Notes: generated by a model from the sequence alone, not told the origin. 64,000 nt of DNA from Streptomyces sp. yr375 (GCF_900110755.1 NZ_FOFF01000018.1:82824-146823); one strand, 5' to 3'. Numbered from the stretch's first letter, positions 1-8,333 are shown. Translations and numbers: made by a program.

Positions 1-216
1 GGTGCCCCGCAGGGCATCTACTCCGCCGTACGCATGGCGTGCGGGGCGGAAGCCAAGCCAACCGACAACGAGCCTATGCCTGTTGAGGTATGGGCGCTGA
101 AACACATAGGTCTGAATCCGACTCATCGGCAATTCAAGGCCATGGTCGAGACCTATTGGCGCGTGACCCCGGTAGAGGGCAACCCCTACCGCGAGAGCGA
201 CGCCCTGGACGTCTGA
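1..216 (+). CDS. C-terminal part of an unidentified protein (5'-truncated by window edge)
   Basis: An open frame enters from the left edge and ends at TGA 214-216, giving the last 71 residues of a protein whose start lies outside the window. The visible part contains WALKHIGLNP followed by TYWRVTPVEGNPYRESDALDV. It has no signal, membrane segment or motif that I recognise. An internal ATG at 34 exists but has no ribosome binding site, so I treat the gene as truncated rather than as a 60-residue protein. Function unknown. Confidence 0.45.
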   Translation, partial: GAPQGIYSAVRMACGAEAKPTDNEPMPVEVWALKHIGLNPTHRQFKAMVETYWRVTPVEGNPYRESDALDV

Positions 217-358
217 GGTGTCGACGGTGTTTCAGGATGGCCTCCCTTGTCTCTTGGAGGCCGGCGTTGATGAGCAGGCTGGGCAGGCTGCCCCTCGTAA
301 GGGTGACCCCACCGCGCGCCGTCCCCGGCCGACGGGTGGCCCGCGTTTCTCTGATCGT

Positions 359-1231
359 GTGATCAGTGTACGAAGTGCGGCTTTTCTTCTTGTTGTCGTG
401 TCTCTTCTTCCCCTTGGGGCCTCCGCCCGCGCCGCCCCCGCGCCGCCCGACCCGCAGAACCAGCTCGTGCCCGGTGTGCCGCCGGGGGTGGATCTGCCCT
501 GGCAGATCGATACGCCCGATCAGGTGCTCGCGCCCACGGTGTACGAGCCGTCTGCCGCCGAGGATGCCGTTGAGCCGCGGGAGGCGGTGGACGGGACGTA
601 TGCGCTGGTCGAGTACGTGCCGTTGGAGGAGGTGGCCCTGCGGGTGGCCTGTACCAAGCGGGTGGGGCCTTATCAGCGGGCCGTCGAGCGGTGGCTGAAG
701 TTGACGGTGGACGGGAAGCAGTCCGCCGCCGACTGCCGGGCCATCCGGGCTTTTCAGAAGACTCAGAAGATCCAGCCTGCTATTGGGTTTGCTGGGCCTG
801 TTACCTGGGCTCGGATGCAGCTCATCTCCGCCAAGAAGAATCCGAACGCCGCGAAGAAGTGTCCGGTGCGGGTCTACCGGGTCGCCTGTGTGGATCTCGA
901 TCGGCAGGTGACGTGGGTGCAGAAGGGGGCGAAGGTCGTCTTCGGGCCCGTGTCGATGCGGAGCGGGCGGGCCGCCCATCCGACCCGTAAGGGGTGGCAC
1001 ACCGTCTACTGGCGGCACAAGAACCATGTGTCGACCCTCTACAACACCCCCATGCCGTACGCCCAGTTCTTCGACGGCGGCCAGGCCTTCCACGCCGTCT
1101 ACGGCACCATCCACACCACCATCGGCTCCCAGGGCTGCGTCAATCTCACCCTCGGTGACGCGCGGAAACTGTGGGGTGTGCTGAAGAAGGGCGACCGGGT
1201 CTACGTGTGGGGTCACCGGCCCGGTACCTAG
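359..1231 (+). CDS. secreted L,D-transpeptidase (YkuD family) with peptidoglycan-binding segment
   Basis: The protein probably makes 3-3 cross-links in peptidoglycan outside the membrane. The GTG at 359 is chosen because it places a clean signal peptide at residues 2-25 (FLLVVVSLLPLGASARA); the frame also extends back to GTG 218, but neither start has a convincing Shine-Dalgarno sequence. The middle (about 100-165) resembles a peptidoglycan-binding domain. The C-terminal catalytic domain ends with SQGCVNL, with Cys at about residue 260 in the place of the catalytic cysteine of the family motif S-H-G-C-h-N. The His next to that Cys is Gln here, a variation seen in some actinobacterial homologues. 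It is followed after 34 bases by alr, another wall-precursor gene. Confidence 0.75.
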   Translation: MISVRSAAFLLVVVSLLPLGASARAAPAPPDPQNQLVPGVPPGVDLPWQIDTPDQVLAPTVYEPSAAEDAVEPREAVDGTYALVEYVPLEEVALRVACTKRVGPYQRAVERWLKLTVDGKQSAADCRAIRAFQKTQKIQPAIGFAGPVTWARMQLISAKKNPNAAKKCPVRVYRVACVDLDRQVTWVQKGAKVVFGPVSMRSGRAAHPTRKGWHTVYWRHKNHVSTLYNTPMPYAQFFDGGQAFHAVYGTIHTTIGSQGCVNLTLGDARKLWGVLKKGDRVYVWGHRPGT

Positions 1232-1265
1232 GGGGCTGTCCAAGCCCTCTGAGACACTGGGCGCG

Positions 1266-2471
1266 ATGAGTGAGACTGTCGAGCCGCCCGCCAACCCGTC
1301 GCGCGCCCGTGCCGAGATCGACCTGGCCGCGCTGCGGGCCAATGTGCGCACCCTGCGTGCCAAAGCGCCCGGGGCGGCGTTCATGGCCGTGGTGAAGGCC
1401 GACGGGTACGGGCACGGGGCGCTGCCGTGCGCCCGGGCGGCCGTCGAGGCCGGGGCCGGCTGGGTGGGTACCGCCACGCCCGAGGAGGCGCTCGCGCTGC
1501 GCGCGCAGGGCGGGCTGCCCGCCGACGTCAGGATCCTGTGCTGGCTCTGGACGCCGGGCGGACCCTGGCGCGAGGCCATCGAGGCCGACATCGACGTGTC
1601 GGTGAGTGGGCTCTGGGCGCTGCGGGAGGTCGTGGGCGCTGCCCGCGGTGCCGGGCTCACTGCCCGGGTGCAGCTCAAGGCCGATACCGGGCTCGGGCGC
1701 AACGGGTGCCAGCCCGGGGACTGGGCCGAGTTGGTCGGGGCGGCTCGCCGGGCAGAGGGGGAGGGACTGGTCCGCGTCACCGGGTTGTGGTCGCACTTCG
1801 CCTGTGCCGATGAGCCCGGGCATCCCTCCATCGCCGCACAGCTCGGGCGGTTCCGCGAGATGGTGGCGTACGCGGAGGCGCAGGGCGTGCGGGCCGAGGT
1901 GCGGCACATCGCCAACTCGCCGGCCACGCTGACGCTCCCGGAGACCCACTTCGACCTGGTCCGCCCGGGCATCGCCATGTACGGCCTGTCGCCCAGCCCC
2001 GAGCTGGGTTCCGCCGCCGACTTCGGGCTGCGCCCGGTGATGACCCTCGCGGCCTCTCTCGCCCTCGTGAAGCACGTACCGGGCGCGCACGGCGTGAGCT
2101 ACGGCCACCACTACGTCACCCCCGGGGCGACGACCCTCGGGCTCGTCCCCCTGGGGTACGCCGACGGTGTTCCCCGACACGCCTCCGGGACCGGACCCGT
2201 ACTGGTCGACGGCAAGTGGCGGACGGCCGCCGGGCGCATCGCGATGGACCAGTTCGTCGTCGACCTCGGCGGCGACGAACCCCCGCCCGGCGCGGAGGCG
2301 GTCCTCTTCGGGCCCGGCGACCGCGGCGAGCCCACGGCGGAGGACTGGGCGCAGGCGGCCGGAACCATCGGGTACGAGATCGTCACGCGCATCGGCGCGC
2401 GCGTTCCCCGCGTCTATGTCGATGAGCCAGGACACGGGCAAGGACTTCGGCCGGACAGGAGCGGGACGTGA
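1266..2471 (+). CDS. alr: alanine racemase
   Basis: PLP-dependent enzyme interconverting L- and D-alanine, supplying D-Ala for peptidoglycan. At 401 residues it is full length. The PLP lysine is K44 in AVVKADGYGHGA, the family signature. The second-domain catalytic tyrosine lies in GVSYGHHYVTP, and DLVRPGIAMYGL is the usual cofactor-phosphate region. The stop overlaps the start of the downstream hydrolase by four bases (GTGA), which implies co-translation. The run alr, hydrolase, tsaE is a conserved actinobacterial arrangement. Confidence 0.95.
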   Translation: MSETVEPPANPSRARAEIDLAALRANVRTLRAKAPGAAFMAVVKADGYGHGALPCARAAVEAGAGWVGTATPEEALALRAQGGLPADVRILCWLWTPGGPWREAIEADIDVSVSGLWALREVVGAARGAGLTARVQLKADTGLGRNGCQPGDWAELVGAARRAEGEGLVRVTGLWSHFACADEPGHPSIAAQLGRFREMVAYAEAQGVRAEVRHIANSPATLTLPETHFDLVRPGIAMYGLSPSPELGSAADFGLRPVMTLAASLALVKHVPGAHGVSYGHHYVTPGATTLGLVPLGYADGVPRHASGTGPVLVDGKWRTAAGRIAMDQFVVDLGGDEPPPGAEAVLFGPGDRGEPTAEDWAQAAGTIGYEIVTRIGARVPRVYVDEPGHGQGLRPDRSGT

Positions 2472-3724
2472 GCGAGAGCAGCGCGGAGGCAGTGGCGAGT
2501 GCCGCCTCGGCGGCCGTCGCCGCCGTCTCCGGTACGGGGACGGGCGGGAGCTGGCGCCGGGCGACCGGTATCGCCGGCGCCGCGATAGGCGTGATCGCCG
2601 CGGGCGCGGCGGCCGGTGTCGCCGTGGAACGGATGACCGTGGGGCGCGGCATGCGGGCCAAGGCCCGGCTCGCCCTCGACTCGGCGGGGCCCTACGGCGG
2701 ACTGCGCGGCACCCCGGGGCGGGCGTACGCCGACGACGGCACCGAGCTGTACTACGAGGTCGACGACGTCGAGCCGCAGGGCGGGCCGCCCGGTCGCCGG
2801 CGGCGGCTCTTCGGGCGCAAGGCGCCGCTGCCCGTCACCGTCGTCTTCAGCCACGGCTACTGCCTCACCCAGGACTCCTGGCACTTCCAGCGGGCGGCCC
2901 TGCGGGGCGTCGTACGGACCGTGCACTGGGACCAGCGCAGCCACGGCCGCTCCGCGCGCGGCAACGACCAGGTGAACGACGGCGTGCCGGTCACCATCGA
3001 CCAGCTCGGGCGCGACCTGAAGGCGGTCATCGACGCGGCCGTGCCCGAGGGGCCGATCGTGCTCGTCGGGCACTCCATGGGCGGGATGACGGTGATGGCC
3101 CTGGCCGCGCTGGACCCCGAGCTGATCCGGGAGCGGGTCGTCGCCACCGCCTTCGTGGGGACGTCGTCCGGGCGGCTCGGCGAGGTCAACTTCGGGCTGC
3201 CGGTCGCCGGTGTGAACGCGGTGCGGCGGGTGCTGCCGGGGGTGCTGAAGGCGCTCGGGCAGCAGGCGGCCCTGGTGGAGAAGGGGCGGCGGGTCACCGC
3301 CGATCTCTTCGCCGGGGTCATCAAGCGGTACTCGTTCGCTTCGCGGGACGTCGACCCGGCCGTCGCCCGGTTCGCCGAGCGGATGATCGAGGGGACGCCC
3401 ATCGACGTCGTCGCCGAGTTCTACCCGGCCTTCACGGACCACGACAAGACCGGGGCGCTGGGCTGCTTCACCGACATGCCGGTGCTGGTGCTGGCCGGGA
3501 TCGGGGACCTGGTCACGCCGAGCGAGCACAGCGAGGCCATCGCCGACCTGCTGCCGGACGCCGAACTGGTCCTGGTGCCGGACGCCGGGCACCTGGTGAT
3601 GCTGGAGCACCCGGAAGTGGTCACCGACCGGCTCGCCGACCTCCTCACCCGCGCGGGTGCCGTCCCGGCGGGCGCTACGGTGAATGGCTATGGAAGCACC
3701 AGTAGCACCGCACAACCCGGCTGA
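2468..3724 (+). CDS. alpha/beta-hydrolase with N-terminal membrane segment
   Basis: A 418-residue protein with a hydrophobic helix near the N-terminus (about 29-55, rich in Gly, Ala and Ile), then an alpha/beta-hydrolase domain. The nucleophile elbow is LVGHSMGGMTV; the acid is likely in GIGDLVTPSE and the histidine in DAGHLVMLEHPE. HWDQRSHGRS is the usual strand-turn after the oxyanion region. Substrate unknown. The GTG start overlaps the alr stop by four bases, and the 3' end overlaps tsaE by about 40 bases, so the three genes are one transcription unit. Confidence 0.85.
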   Translation: MSESSAEAVASAASAAVAAVSGTGTGGSWRRATGIAGAAIGVIAAGAAAGVAVERMTVGRGMRAKARLALDSAGPYGGLRGTPGRAYADDGTELYYEVDDVEPQGGPPGRRRRLFGRKAPLPVTVVFSHGYCLTQDSWHFQRAALRGVVRTVHWDQRSHGRSARGNDQVNDGVPVTIDQLGRDLKAVIDAAVPEGPIVLVGHSMGGMTVMALAALDPELIRERVVATAFVGTSSGRLGEVNFGLPVAGVNAVRRVLPGVLKALGQQAALVEKGRRVTADLFAGVIKRYSFASRDVDPAVARFAERMIEGTPIDVVAEFYPAFTDHDKTGALGCFTDMPVLVLAGIGDLVTPSEHSEAIADLLPDAELVLVPDAGHLVMLEHPEVVTDRLADLLTRAGAVPAGATVNGYGSTSSTAQPG

Positions 3725-4223
3725 GCCCGACCCGGTCGGCAACGGCGTGGAGATCGTCGTCAACTCCCCTGCCCAGATGGGGGAGTTGGGTCGCCGACTG
3801 GCCAAGCTGTTGCGCGCCGGTGATCTCGTGATGCTCAGCGGGGAGCTCGGCGCGGGCAAGACGACGCTCACCCGGGGCCTCGGCGAGGGGCTCGGGATCC
3901 GGGGCGCAGTGACCTCCCCGACGTTCGTGATCGCCCGCGTGCACCCCTCCCTGGGGGACGGTCCGCCGCTCGTCCACGTCGACGCGTACCGCCTCGGCGG
4001 CGGGCTCGACGAGATGGAGGACCTCGATCTGGACGTCTCGCTGTCCGACTCGGTGATCGTCGTGGAGTGGGGCGAGGGCAAGGTCGAGGAGCTGACCGAC
4101 GACCGGCTCCAGGTCCGTATCCACCGGTCCGTCGGCGACACGACGGACGAAGTACGGCATGTCACCGTCACCGGGCTGGGCGAGCGGTGGGCTTCGGCGG
4201 ACCTGAGTGTCCTGTCCGCCTGA
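3684..4223 (+). CDS. tsaE: tRNA threonylcarbamoyladenosine biosynthesis ATPase TsaE
   Basis: TsaE is the ATPase that drives the TsaB-TsaD complex in making t6A37 on ANN-decoding tRNAs. The P-loop is GELGAGKTTLTRGL, followed by the family motifs SPTFVIARVH and LVHVDAYRL and the C-terminal VVEWGEG. Two ATGs are possible (3684 and 3690); both lie inside the end of the hydrolase gene. Its partners tsaB and tsaD lie 1-2.5 kb downstream, separated by a small gene and a convergent gene. Confidence 0.92.
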   Translation: MAMEAPVAPHNPAEPDPVGNGVEIVVNSPAQMGELGRRLAKLLRAGDLVMLSGELGAGKTTLTRGLGEGLGIRGAVTSPTFVIARVHPSLGDGPPLVHVDAYRLGGGLDEMEDLDLDVSLSDSVIVVEWGEGKVEELTDDRLQVRIHRSVGDTTDEVRHVTVTGLGERWASADLSVLSA

Positions 4224-4336
4224 CGGCCTGGCGTTGAGCTGACCGACCTCGCCTGACTTCGTGGATATTCCGACAAGGCGTCGGCAAGATGTTGCGTTCG
4301 GCGTCTTGTGCGTGGTCACATGGTATCCAGTTCGTG

Positions 4337-4352
4337 GTTAGGTCTACCTAAC
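4337..4352. promoter_or_regulatory. 16-bp inverted repeat upstream of the 59-residue gene
   Basis: GTTAGGT-CT-ACCTAAC is a perfect 7-bp inverted repeat with a 2-bp centre, ending 32 bases before the start codon at 4385. Its position suits an operator. It resembles half of an iron-box (TTAGGT...ACCTAA) but the arm spacing is too short for the usual 19-bp DtxR/IdeR site. Confidence 0.4.
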
Positions 4353-4384
4353 TACGCCCGCCCCCCGAACTTCAGGAGGCGTCC

Positions 4385-4564
4385 ATGTCGGCCACGGAAT
4401 CCACGGAATCCACCGGATCCACGGGGTCCACGAAGTCCGCCGGTGTGTCCATGCGGGACCTGCTGGCGTCGTGCGCGGCGGCCGAGGCCGTTTCGACGCC
4501 GCCGCGGCTGCCCGACCTCGCGCTCGTGGAAGAGCCGGCGGAACAGCAGCCCAAAGCCGCTTAG
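4385..4564 (+). CDS. small protein of unknown function, 59 aa
   Basis: An ATG at 4385 preceded at ideal distance by AGGAGG (4374-4379) opens a 59-residue frame. The N-terminal third is a low-complexity run of ESTEST/GSTGST repeats. The remainder contains SMRDLLASCAAAEAVSTPPRLPDLA and an acidic-to-basic tail. No transmembrane segment or known domain is visible. The strong ribosome binding site and the upstream palindrome support a real gene; the function is unknown. Confidence 0.6.
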   Translation: MSATESTESTGSTGSTKSAGVSMRDLLASCAAAEAVSTPPRLPDLALVEEPAEQQPKAA

Positions 4565-4573
4565 GGCCGGCTC

Positions 4574-4629
4574 TACGGGATCACCCTTACGGGATCACGC
4601 CTACGGCATCACACCTACGGGACCACGAC
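4574..4629. repeat. 14-bp tandem repeat, four copies
   Basis: TACGGGATCAC-n-CC recurs at 4574, 4588, 4602 and 4616, an exact 14-bp period. The array sits between the stops of two convergent genes, and its last copy forms the end of the minus-strand coding region. Confidence 0.7.
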
Positions 4630-5238
4630 GACCGACTGGCCGATCGTCGCGAAGCCCCACATCGCGTCGCCGTCCGCGACGCTCTCCCGGATGCCGCCCG
4701 TGCGCACCGTCGGGTCGGGCTCCGGCAGCGAGCCGTCCAGTGCCGCGCTGAAGCCGATCGTGACGTCGTCCACGGTGGCGAAGCGCACGACGTGTTCGAT
4801 GGGGGTGCCGTCGGTGCCGGTGACGGCGCCCGAGCGCGAGGTGACGGAGTAGGCGCCCGTGGGCGGGTCCACGCTGCCGGGGGCGACCTTGAACGTGCGG
4901 TTGACCTTGCCGTTCGCGGCCACCAGCCAGACCCGGTCGTCGTCCAGCGCGTACACGACCCGCGCGCCCACGCCGGAGTCGGCAGGCAGCGCCGCCGGGT
5001 GCTCCTTGTCGGGGTGCGCCCTCGGCACCGGCACCGGGGCCCCGCTGCGCAGCGGCTCGGCGAGGTCGGCGGGGGCGGTCGCCGAGGCCTGGAAGGCGAG
5101 GAACCCGACCGTCGCCAGGGCCGCCGCGGTGAGCCCGGTCACGATAGTCGAGCTGTTGCCTGCCACCCGGGACCACCCCGTCCGTTCCGTCTGTTCCGAC
5201 TGCGTCGTCTGCGCTGACTGTCTGCTCTGGCCGTTCAC
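4615..5238 (-). CDS. membrane-anchored L,D-transpeptidase-like protein lacking the catalytic cysteine
   Basis: A 207-residue protein with a polar Gln/Ser/Thr-rich cytoplasmic N-terminus, a single hydrophobic helix (about 30-50, IVTGLTAAALATVGFLAF) and an exported domain. That domain reads VVYALDDDRVWLVAANGKVNRTFKVAPGS, which matches the start of YkuD domains. It ends TGGIRESVADGDAMWGFATIGQSVVVV, which aligns with the SHGCIRL...DA..LY..V..GT.V.V end of that family but has Gly where the catalytic Cys should be. It probably binds rather than cross-links wall peptides (inference). The start is GTG at 5238; no Shine-Dalgarno is evident. It is convergent with the 59-residue gene. Confidence 0.65.
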   Translation of the reverse strand: MNGQSRQSAQTTQSEQTERTGWSRVAGNSSTIVTGLTAAALATVGFLAFQASATAPADLAEPLRSGAPVPVPRAHPDKEHPAALPADSGVGARVVYALDDDRVWLVAANGKVNRTFKVAPGSVDPPTGAYSVTSRSGAVTGTDGTPIEHVVRFATVDDVTIGFSAALDGSLPEPDPTVRTGGIRESVADGDAMWGFATIGQSVVVVP

Positions 5239-5330
5239 CTACGGGTCTGTCCCGTACGTCACGTTTCGCGGTGACGTTAGCAGTCGGTGCGGCCTCCGTC
5301 GGCGCGGCCGTGTGCGGGGCGTGGGAGCCG

Positions 5331-5336
5331 TAGGCT
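5331..5336 (+). promoter_or_regulatory. putative -10 hexamer for leaderless tsaB
   Basis: TAGGCT ends six bases before the GTG start of tsaB. No Shine-Dalgarno precedes that GTG, so transcription probably starts at the first base of the codon, giving a leaderless message. Confidence 0.45.
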
Positions 5337-5342
5337 GTTTGC

Positions 5343-5996
5343 GTGCTCTTGCTCGCTCTGGATACCGCCACCCCCGCCGTCACCGTCGCGCTGCACGACG
5401 GCACGGACGTCGTCGCCTCCTCGAGTCAGGTGGACGCGCGCCGGCACGGTGAACTGCTGCTGCCGGCCGTCGACCGGCTGCTCGCCGGGGCCGGGCTCAG
5501 GCTCGACGCCGTCACCGGGATCGTCGTCGGCGTCGGCCCCGGCCCCTACACCGGGCTGCGGGTCGGGCTGATGACCGCCGACACCTTCGGGCTCGCGCTC
5601 GGTGTCCCCGTGCACGGTCTGTGCACGCTCGACGGCCTCGCGTACGCCGCCGACCTCGAAGGACCCTTCGTGGTGGCGACCGACGCGCGCCGCAAGGAGG
5701 TCTACTGGGCGCGCTACGCCGACTCCCGGACGCGGCTCTCGGGCCCCGCCGTGGACCGGCCCGCCGACATCGCCGACGAGGTGGCCGGGCTGCCGGCCGT
5801 CGGCGCGGGCGCGCTGCTGTACCCGGACGCCTTCCCGGACGCGCACGAGCCCGGGCACGTCTCCGCGGCGGCGCTGGCGAGCCTGGCCGCGGAGCGGCTG
5901 GCGGCGGGCGAGGAGCTCGCGGAGCCGCGCCCGCTGTATCTGCGCAGGCCGGACGCCCAGGTGCCGAAGAACTACAAGGTGGTCACCCCCAAGTGA
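5343..5996 (+). CDS. tsaB: tRNA threonylcarbamoyladenosine biosynthesis protein TsaB
   Basis: TsaB is the non-catalytic ASKHA-fold partner of TsaD in t6A synthesis. At 217 residues it is typical. It begins MLLLALDTATPAVTVAL, the first ATPase-fold strand, and contains GVGPGPYTGLRVGL and ATDARRKEVYWARY, both family signatures. The GTG start has a -10-like hexamer six bases upstream and no Shine-Dalgarno. Its stop overlaps rimI by four bases (GTGA), and rimI overlaps tsaD, so the three are one operon. Confidence 0.93.
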   Translation: MLLLALDTATPAVTVALHDGTDVVASSSQVDARRHGELLLPAVDRLLAGAGLRLDAVTGIVVGVGPGPYTGLRVGLMTADTFGLALGVPVHGLCTLDGLAYAADLEGPFVVATDARRKEVYWARYADSRTRLSGPAVDRPADIADEVAGLPAVGAGALLYPDAFPDAHEPGHVSAAALASLAAERLAAGEELAEPRPLYLRRPDAQVPKNYKVVTPK

Positions 5997-6574
5997 CCGA
6001 TGCCGTCAACGAAGCCGTCAACCCACCCGGTCACCCCGTGCTGCGCGAGATGCGCTGGTGGGACATCGAACCCGTGCTGGAGCTGGAGAAGGACCTCTTC
6101 CCCGAGGACACCTGGTCCCGGGGCATGTTCTGGTCCGACCTGGCCCACGCCCGCGGTGCCGAGGCGACCCGCCGGTATGTCGTCGCCGTCGACGAGACCG
6201 GCGAGGGCGAGGCGTCCGCCGACGGCCGGACCGTGGGCGGCCGGATCGTCGGGTACGCCGGTCTCGCCGCCTCCGGTGACCTCGCCGACGTGCAGACCAT
6301 CGCCGTCGCCCGCGCGCACTGGGGCACCGGGCTCGGCGGCCGGCTGCTGACGGAGCTGCTGCGCGCGGCGACCGCGTTCGAGTGCGCCGAGGTCATGCTG
6401 GAGTGCCGGATCGACAACGTCCGCGCGCAGAAGCTGTACGAGCGCTTCGGCTTCGAGGCCATCGGCTTCCGGCGCGGCTACTACCAGCCGGGGAACGTGG
6501 ACGCCCTGGTGATGCGACTGACCGACCCGTCCACATCCGTGGCAGGAACGCAAGGAACCGAGACCAATGGCTGA
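5993..6574 (+). CDS. rimI: ribosomal protein S18 alanine N-acetyltransferase RimI
   Basis: GNAT-family acetyltransferase, 193 residues, placed between tsaB and tsaD as in many bacteria. The start is GTG 5993, overlapping the tsaB stop; the open frame runs further upstream but only inside tsaB. The acetyl-CoA loop is seen in IAVARAHWGTGLGGRLL, and the C-terminal motif LECRIDNVRAQKLYERFGF matches the RimI consensus. There is an insertion around residues 62-82 (ETGEGEASADGRTVGG) that lengthens the beta2-beta3 hairpin. Presumed substrate: the N-terminal alanine of S18, possibly other proteins. Confidence 0.9.
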   Translation: MTDAVNEAVNPPGHPVLREMRWWDIEPVLELEKDLFPEDTWSRGMFWSDLAHARGAEATRRYVVAVDETGEGEASADGRTVGGRIVGYAGLAASGDLADVQTIAVARAHWGTGLGGRLLTELLRAATAFECAEVMLECRIDNVRAQKLYERFGFEAIGFRRGYYQPGNVDALVMRLTDPSTSVAGTQGTETNG

Positions 6575-7676
6575 CGAACCCCTCGTACTGGGGATCGAGA
6601 CCTCCTGCGACGAGACCGGCGTCGGCGTCGTGCGCGGCACCACCCTGCTGGCGGACGCGATCGCCTCCAGCGTCGACGAGCACGCCCGCTTCGGCGGGGT
6701 CGTGCCGGAGGTGGCCTCCCGGGCCCACCTGGAGGCGATGGTCCCGACCATCGAACGGGCGCTGAAGGAAGCGGGCGTGAGCCCGAAGGACCTCGACGGC
6801 ATCGCCGTCACGGCCGGTCCGGGTCTCGCCGGCGCCCTGCTGGTCGGCGTCTCGGCGGCGAAGGCGTACGCCTACGCCCTCGGCAAGCCCCTCTACGGCG
6901 TCAACCACCTCGCCTCCCACATCTGCGTGGATCAGTTGGAGCACGGCCCGCTGCCCGAGCCGACGATGGCGCTGCTGGTGTCCGGCGGGCACTCGTCCCT
7001 GCTCCTGTCGAGCGACATCACGTCCGACGTCCGTCCGATGGGCGCGACCATCGACGACGCGGCGGGCGAGGCGTTCGACAAGATCGCGCGGGTGCTGAAC
7101 CTGGGCTTCCCGGGCGGGCCGGTCATCGACCGGTACGCGCGCGAGGGCGACCCGAAGGCCATAGCGTTCCCGCGCGGTCTCACCGGTCCGCGCGACCCGG
7201 CGTACGACTTCTCCTTCTCCGGGCTGAAGACGGCGGTCGCCCGCTGGATTGAGGCCAAGCGGGCGGCGGGCGAGGACGTCCCGGTGCGGGACGTGGCCGC
7301 CTCCTTCCAGGAGGCGGTCGTGGACGTCCTGACCCGCAAGGCCGTCCGTGCCTGCAAGGACGAGGGCGTCGACCACCTGATGATCGGCGGCGGCGTGGCC
7401 GCCAACTCGCGGCTGCGGGTGCTGGCCCAGGAGCGCTGCGAGGCGGCCGGCATCCGGCTGCGCGTGCCGCGTCCCAAGCTGTGCACGGACAACGGCGCGA
7501 TGGTCGCGGCGCTGGGCGCGGAGATGGTCGCCCGGGGGCGGGCCGCGTCGAGCTGGGACCTGTCGGCGGACTCGTCCCTCCCGGTGACCGACCCCCACGT
7601 GCCCGGCCACGACCACGACCATGTCCATGTCCATGTCCATGCCCATGAGGTCGGCAAGGACAACCTGTACTCATGA
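6567..7676 (+). CDS. tsaD: tRNA N6-adenosine threonylcarbamoyltransferase TsaD
   Basis: Catalytic subunit of t6A37 synthesis. It begins VLGIETSCDETGVGVV. The metal-binding H-x3-H is in NHLASHICV, the phosphate loops are LLVSGGHSSLL and GGGVAANSRLR, and DNGAMVAALGAEM closes the core. Length 369. It overlaps rimI by eight bases. The C-terminus is unusual: after the core comes DPHVPGHDHDHVHVHVHAHE, a His-rich tail encoded by a CCATGT hexamer repeat at about 7618-7648, which could bind metal. Confidence 0.95.
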   Translation: MADEPLVLGIETSCDETGVGVVRGTTLLADAIASSVDEHARFGGVVPEVASRAHLEAMVPTIERALKEAGVSPKDLDGIAVTAGPGLAGALLVGVSAAKAYAYALGKPLYGVNHLASHICVDQLEHGPLPEPTMALLVSGGHSSLLLSSDITSDVRPMGATIDDAAGEAFDKIARVLNLGFPGGPVIDRYAREGDPKAIAFPRGLTGPRDPAYDFSFSGLKTAVARWIEAKRAAGEDVPVRDVAASFQEAVVDVLTRKAVRACKDEGVDHLMIGGGVAANSRLRVLAQERCEAAGIRLRVPRPKLCTDNGAMVAALGAEMVARGRAASSWDLSADSSLPVTDPHVPGHDHDHVHVHVHAHEVGKDNLYS

Positions 7677-7704
7677 GGTCCCTGAGGACCATGAGGGTGG
7701 TGTC

Positions 7705-8274
7705 ATGACCGTCGCGTTGATGTGGGAGGCCCGGGCGGCGGAGGGCCGGGGCGGCGACCTCCTCGCCTGGGCCCGCGCCCGTGCCGGGGAGCTGACCCCC
7801 CGTCCCCTGCGCCGCGAGACCTTCCGCGCGCCGCAGGACCGGGTCCTCGTCATCACCTGGTGGGACACGGCCTACGACGATCCCGACCTGCCCGAACTCC
7901 CGGAGCCCGGGGCGGAGTTGGTGACGCGGGCCGTGCACCGGTGGCGGTTCGAGCCGGTCGGGGAGCAGCCGTCCTGGTACGGCGTCCGGTGCGTCTTCCG
8001 GCACGTGTCCCTGGGCGTCTACGAGGAGCGCGTCACCCTCTGGACCGCCCACTCCCTCGACGAGGCGATCGAGCACGGGGAGACCGAGGCCGCCGCGTAC
8101 TGCGCGGACCTCGACGACGTCGCCTACACCGGCTTCGCCGAGGCCTACGCCATGGACGGCGCCCCCGGCGAGGGCGCCGAGGTGTTCTCCCTCATGCGCG
8201 AGAGCCCGCTGCCCCCGGGCGAGTACGCGGCACGGTTCTTCGCGACGGGCACGGAGCGGACGGCGGGTCACTGA
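7705..8274 (+). CDS. hypothetical protein with DUF4288-like C-terminal half
   Basis: The ATG at 7705 gives 189 residues; the frame is open upstream but only across the end of tsaD. The first half has MTVALMWEARAAEGRGGDLLAWARA, reminiscent of a small alpha/beta dimeric barrel. The second half, WYGVRCVFRHVSLGVYEERVTLW followed by SLDEAIEHGETEAAAYC, resembles the DUF4288 domain. It starts 28 bases after tsaD and is probably co-transcribed with it. No function can be assigned. Confidence 0.65.
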   Translation: MTVALMWEARAAEGRGGDLLAWARARAGELTPRPLRRETFRAPQDRVLVITWWDTAYDDPDLPELPEPGAELVTRAVHRWRFEPVGEQPSWYGVRCVFRHVSLGVYEERVTLWTAHSLDEAIEHGETEAAAYCADLDDVAYTGFAEAYAMDGAPGEGAEVFSLMRESPLPPGEYAARFFATGTERTAGH

Positions 8275-8333
8275 CCCGTAGGGGCCGCCGCCCCCGTCAG
8301 CCCCGATCCCGCGCGACGGTCAGCTCACGACCC

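Noticed and set aside
2414..4276. 620-codon minus-strand frame opposite the hydrolase and tsaE
   Set aside because: Shadow frame; low-complexity translation and both plus-strand genes carry diagnostic motifs.
4337..4352. Iron box (DtxR/IdeR/DmdR operator)
   Set aside because: Arms TTAGGT and ACCTAA are right but are separated by 2 bases instead of the 7 of the 19-bp consensus; kept only as an unassigned palindrome.
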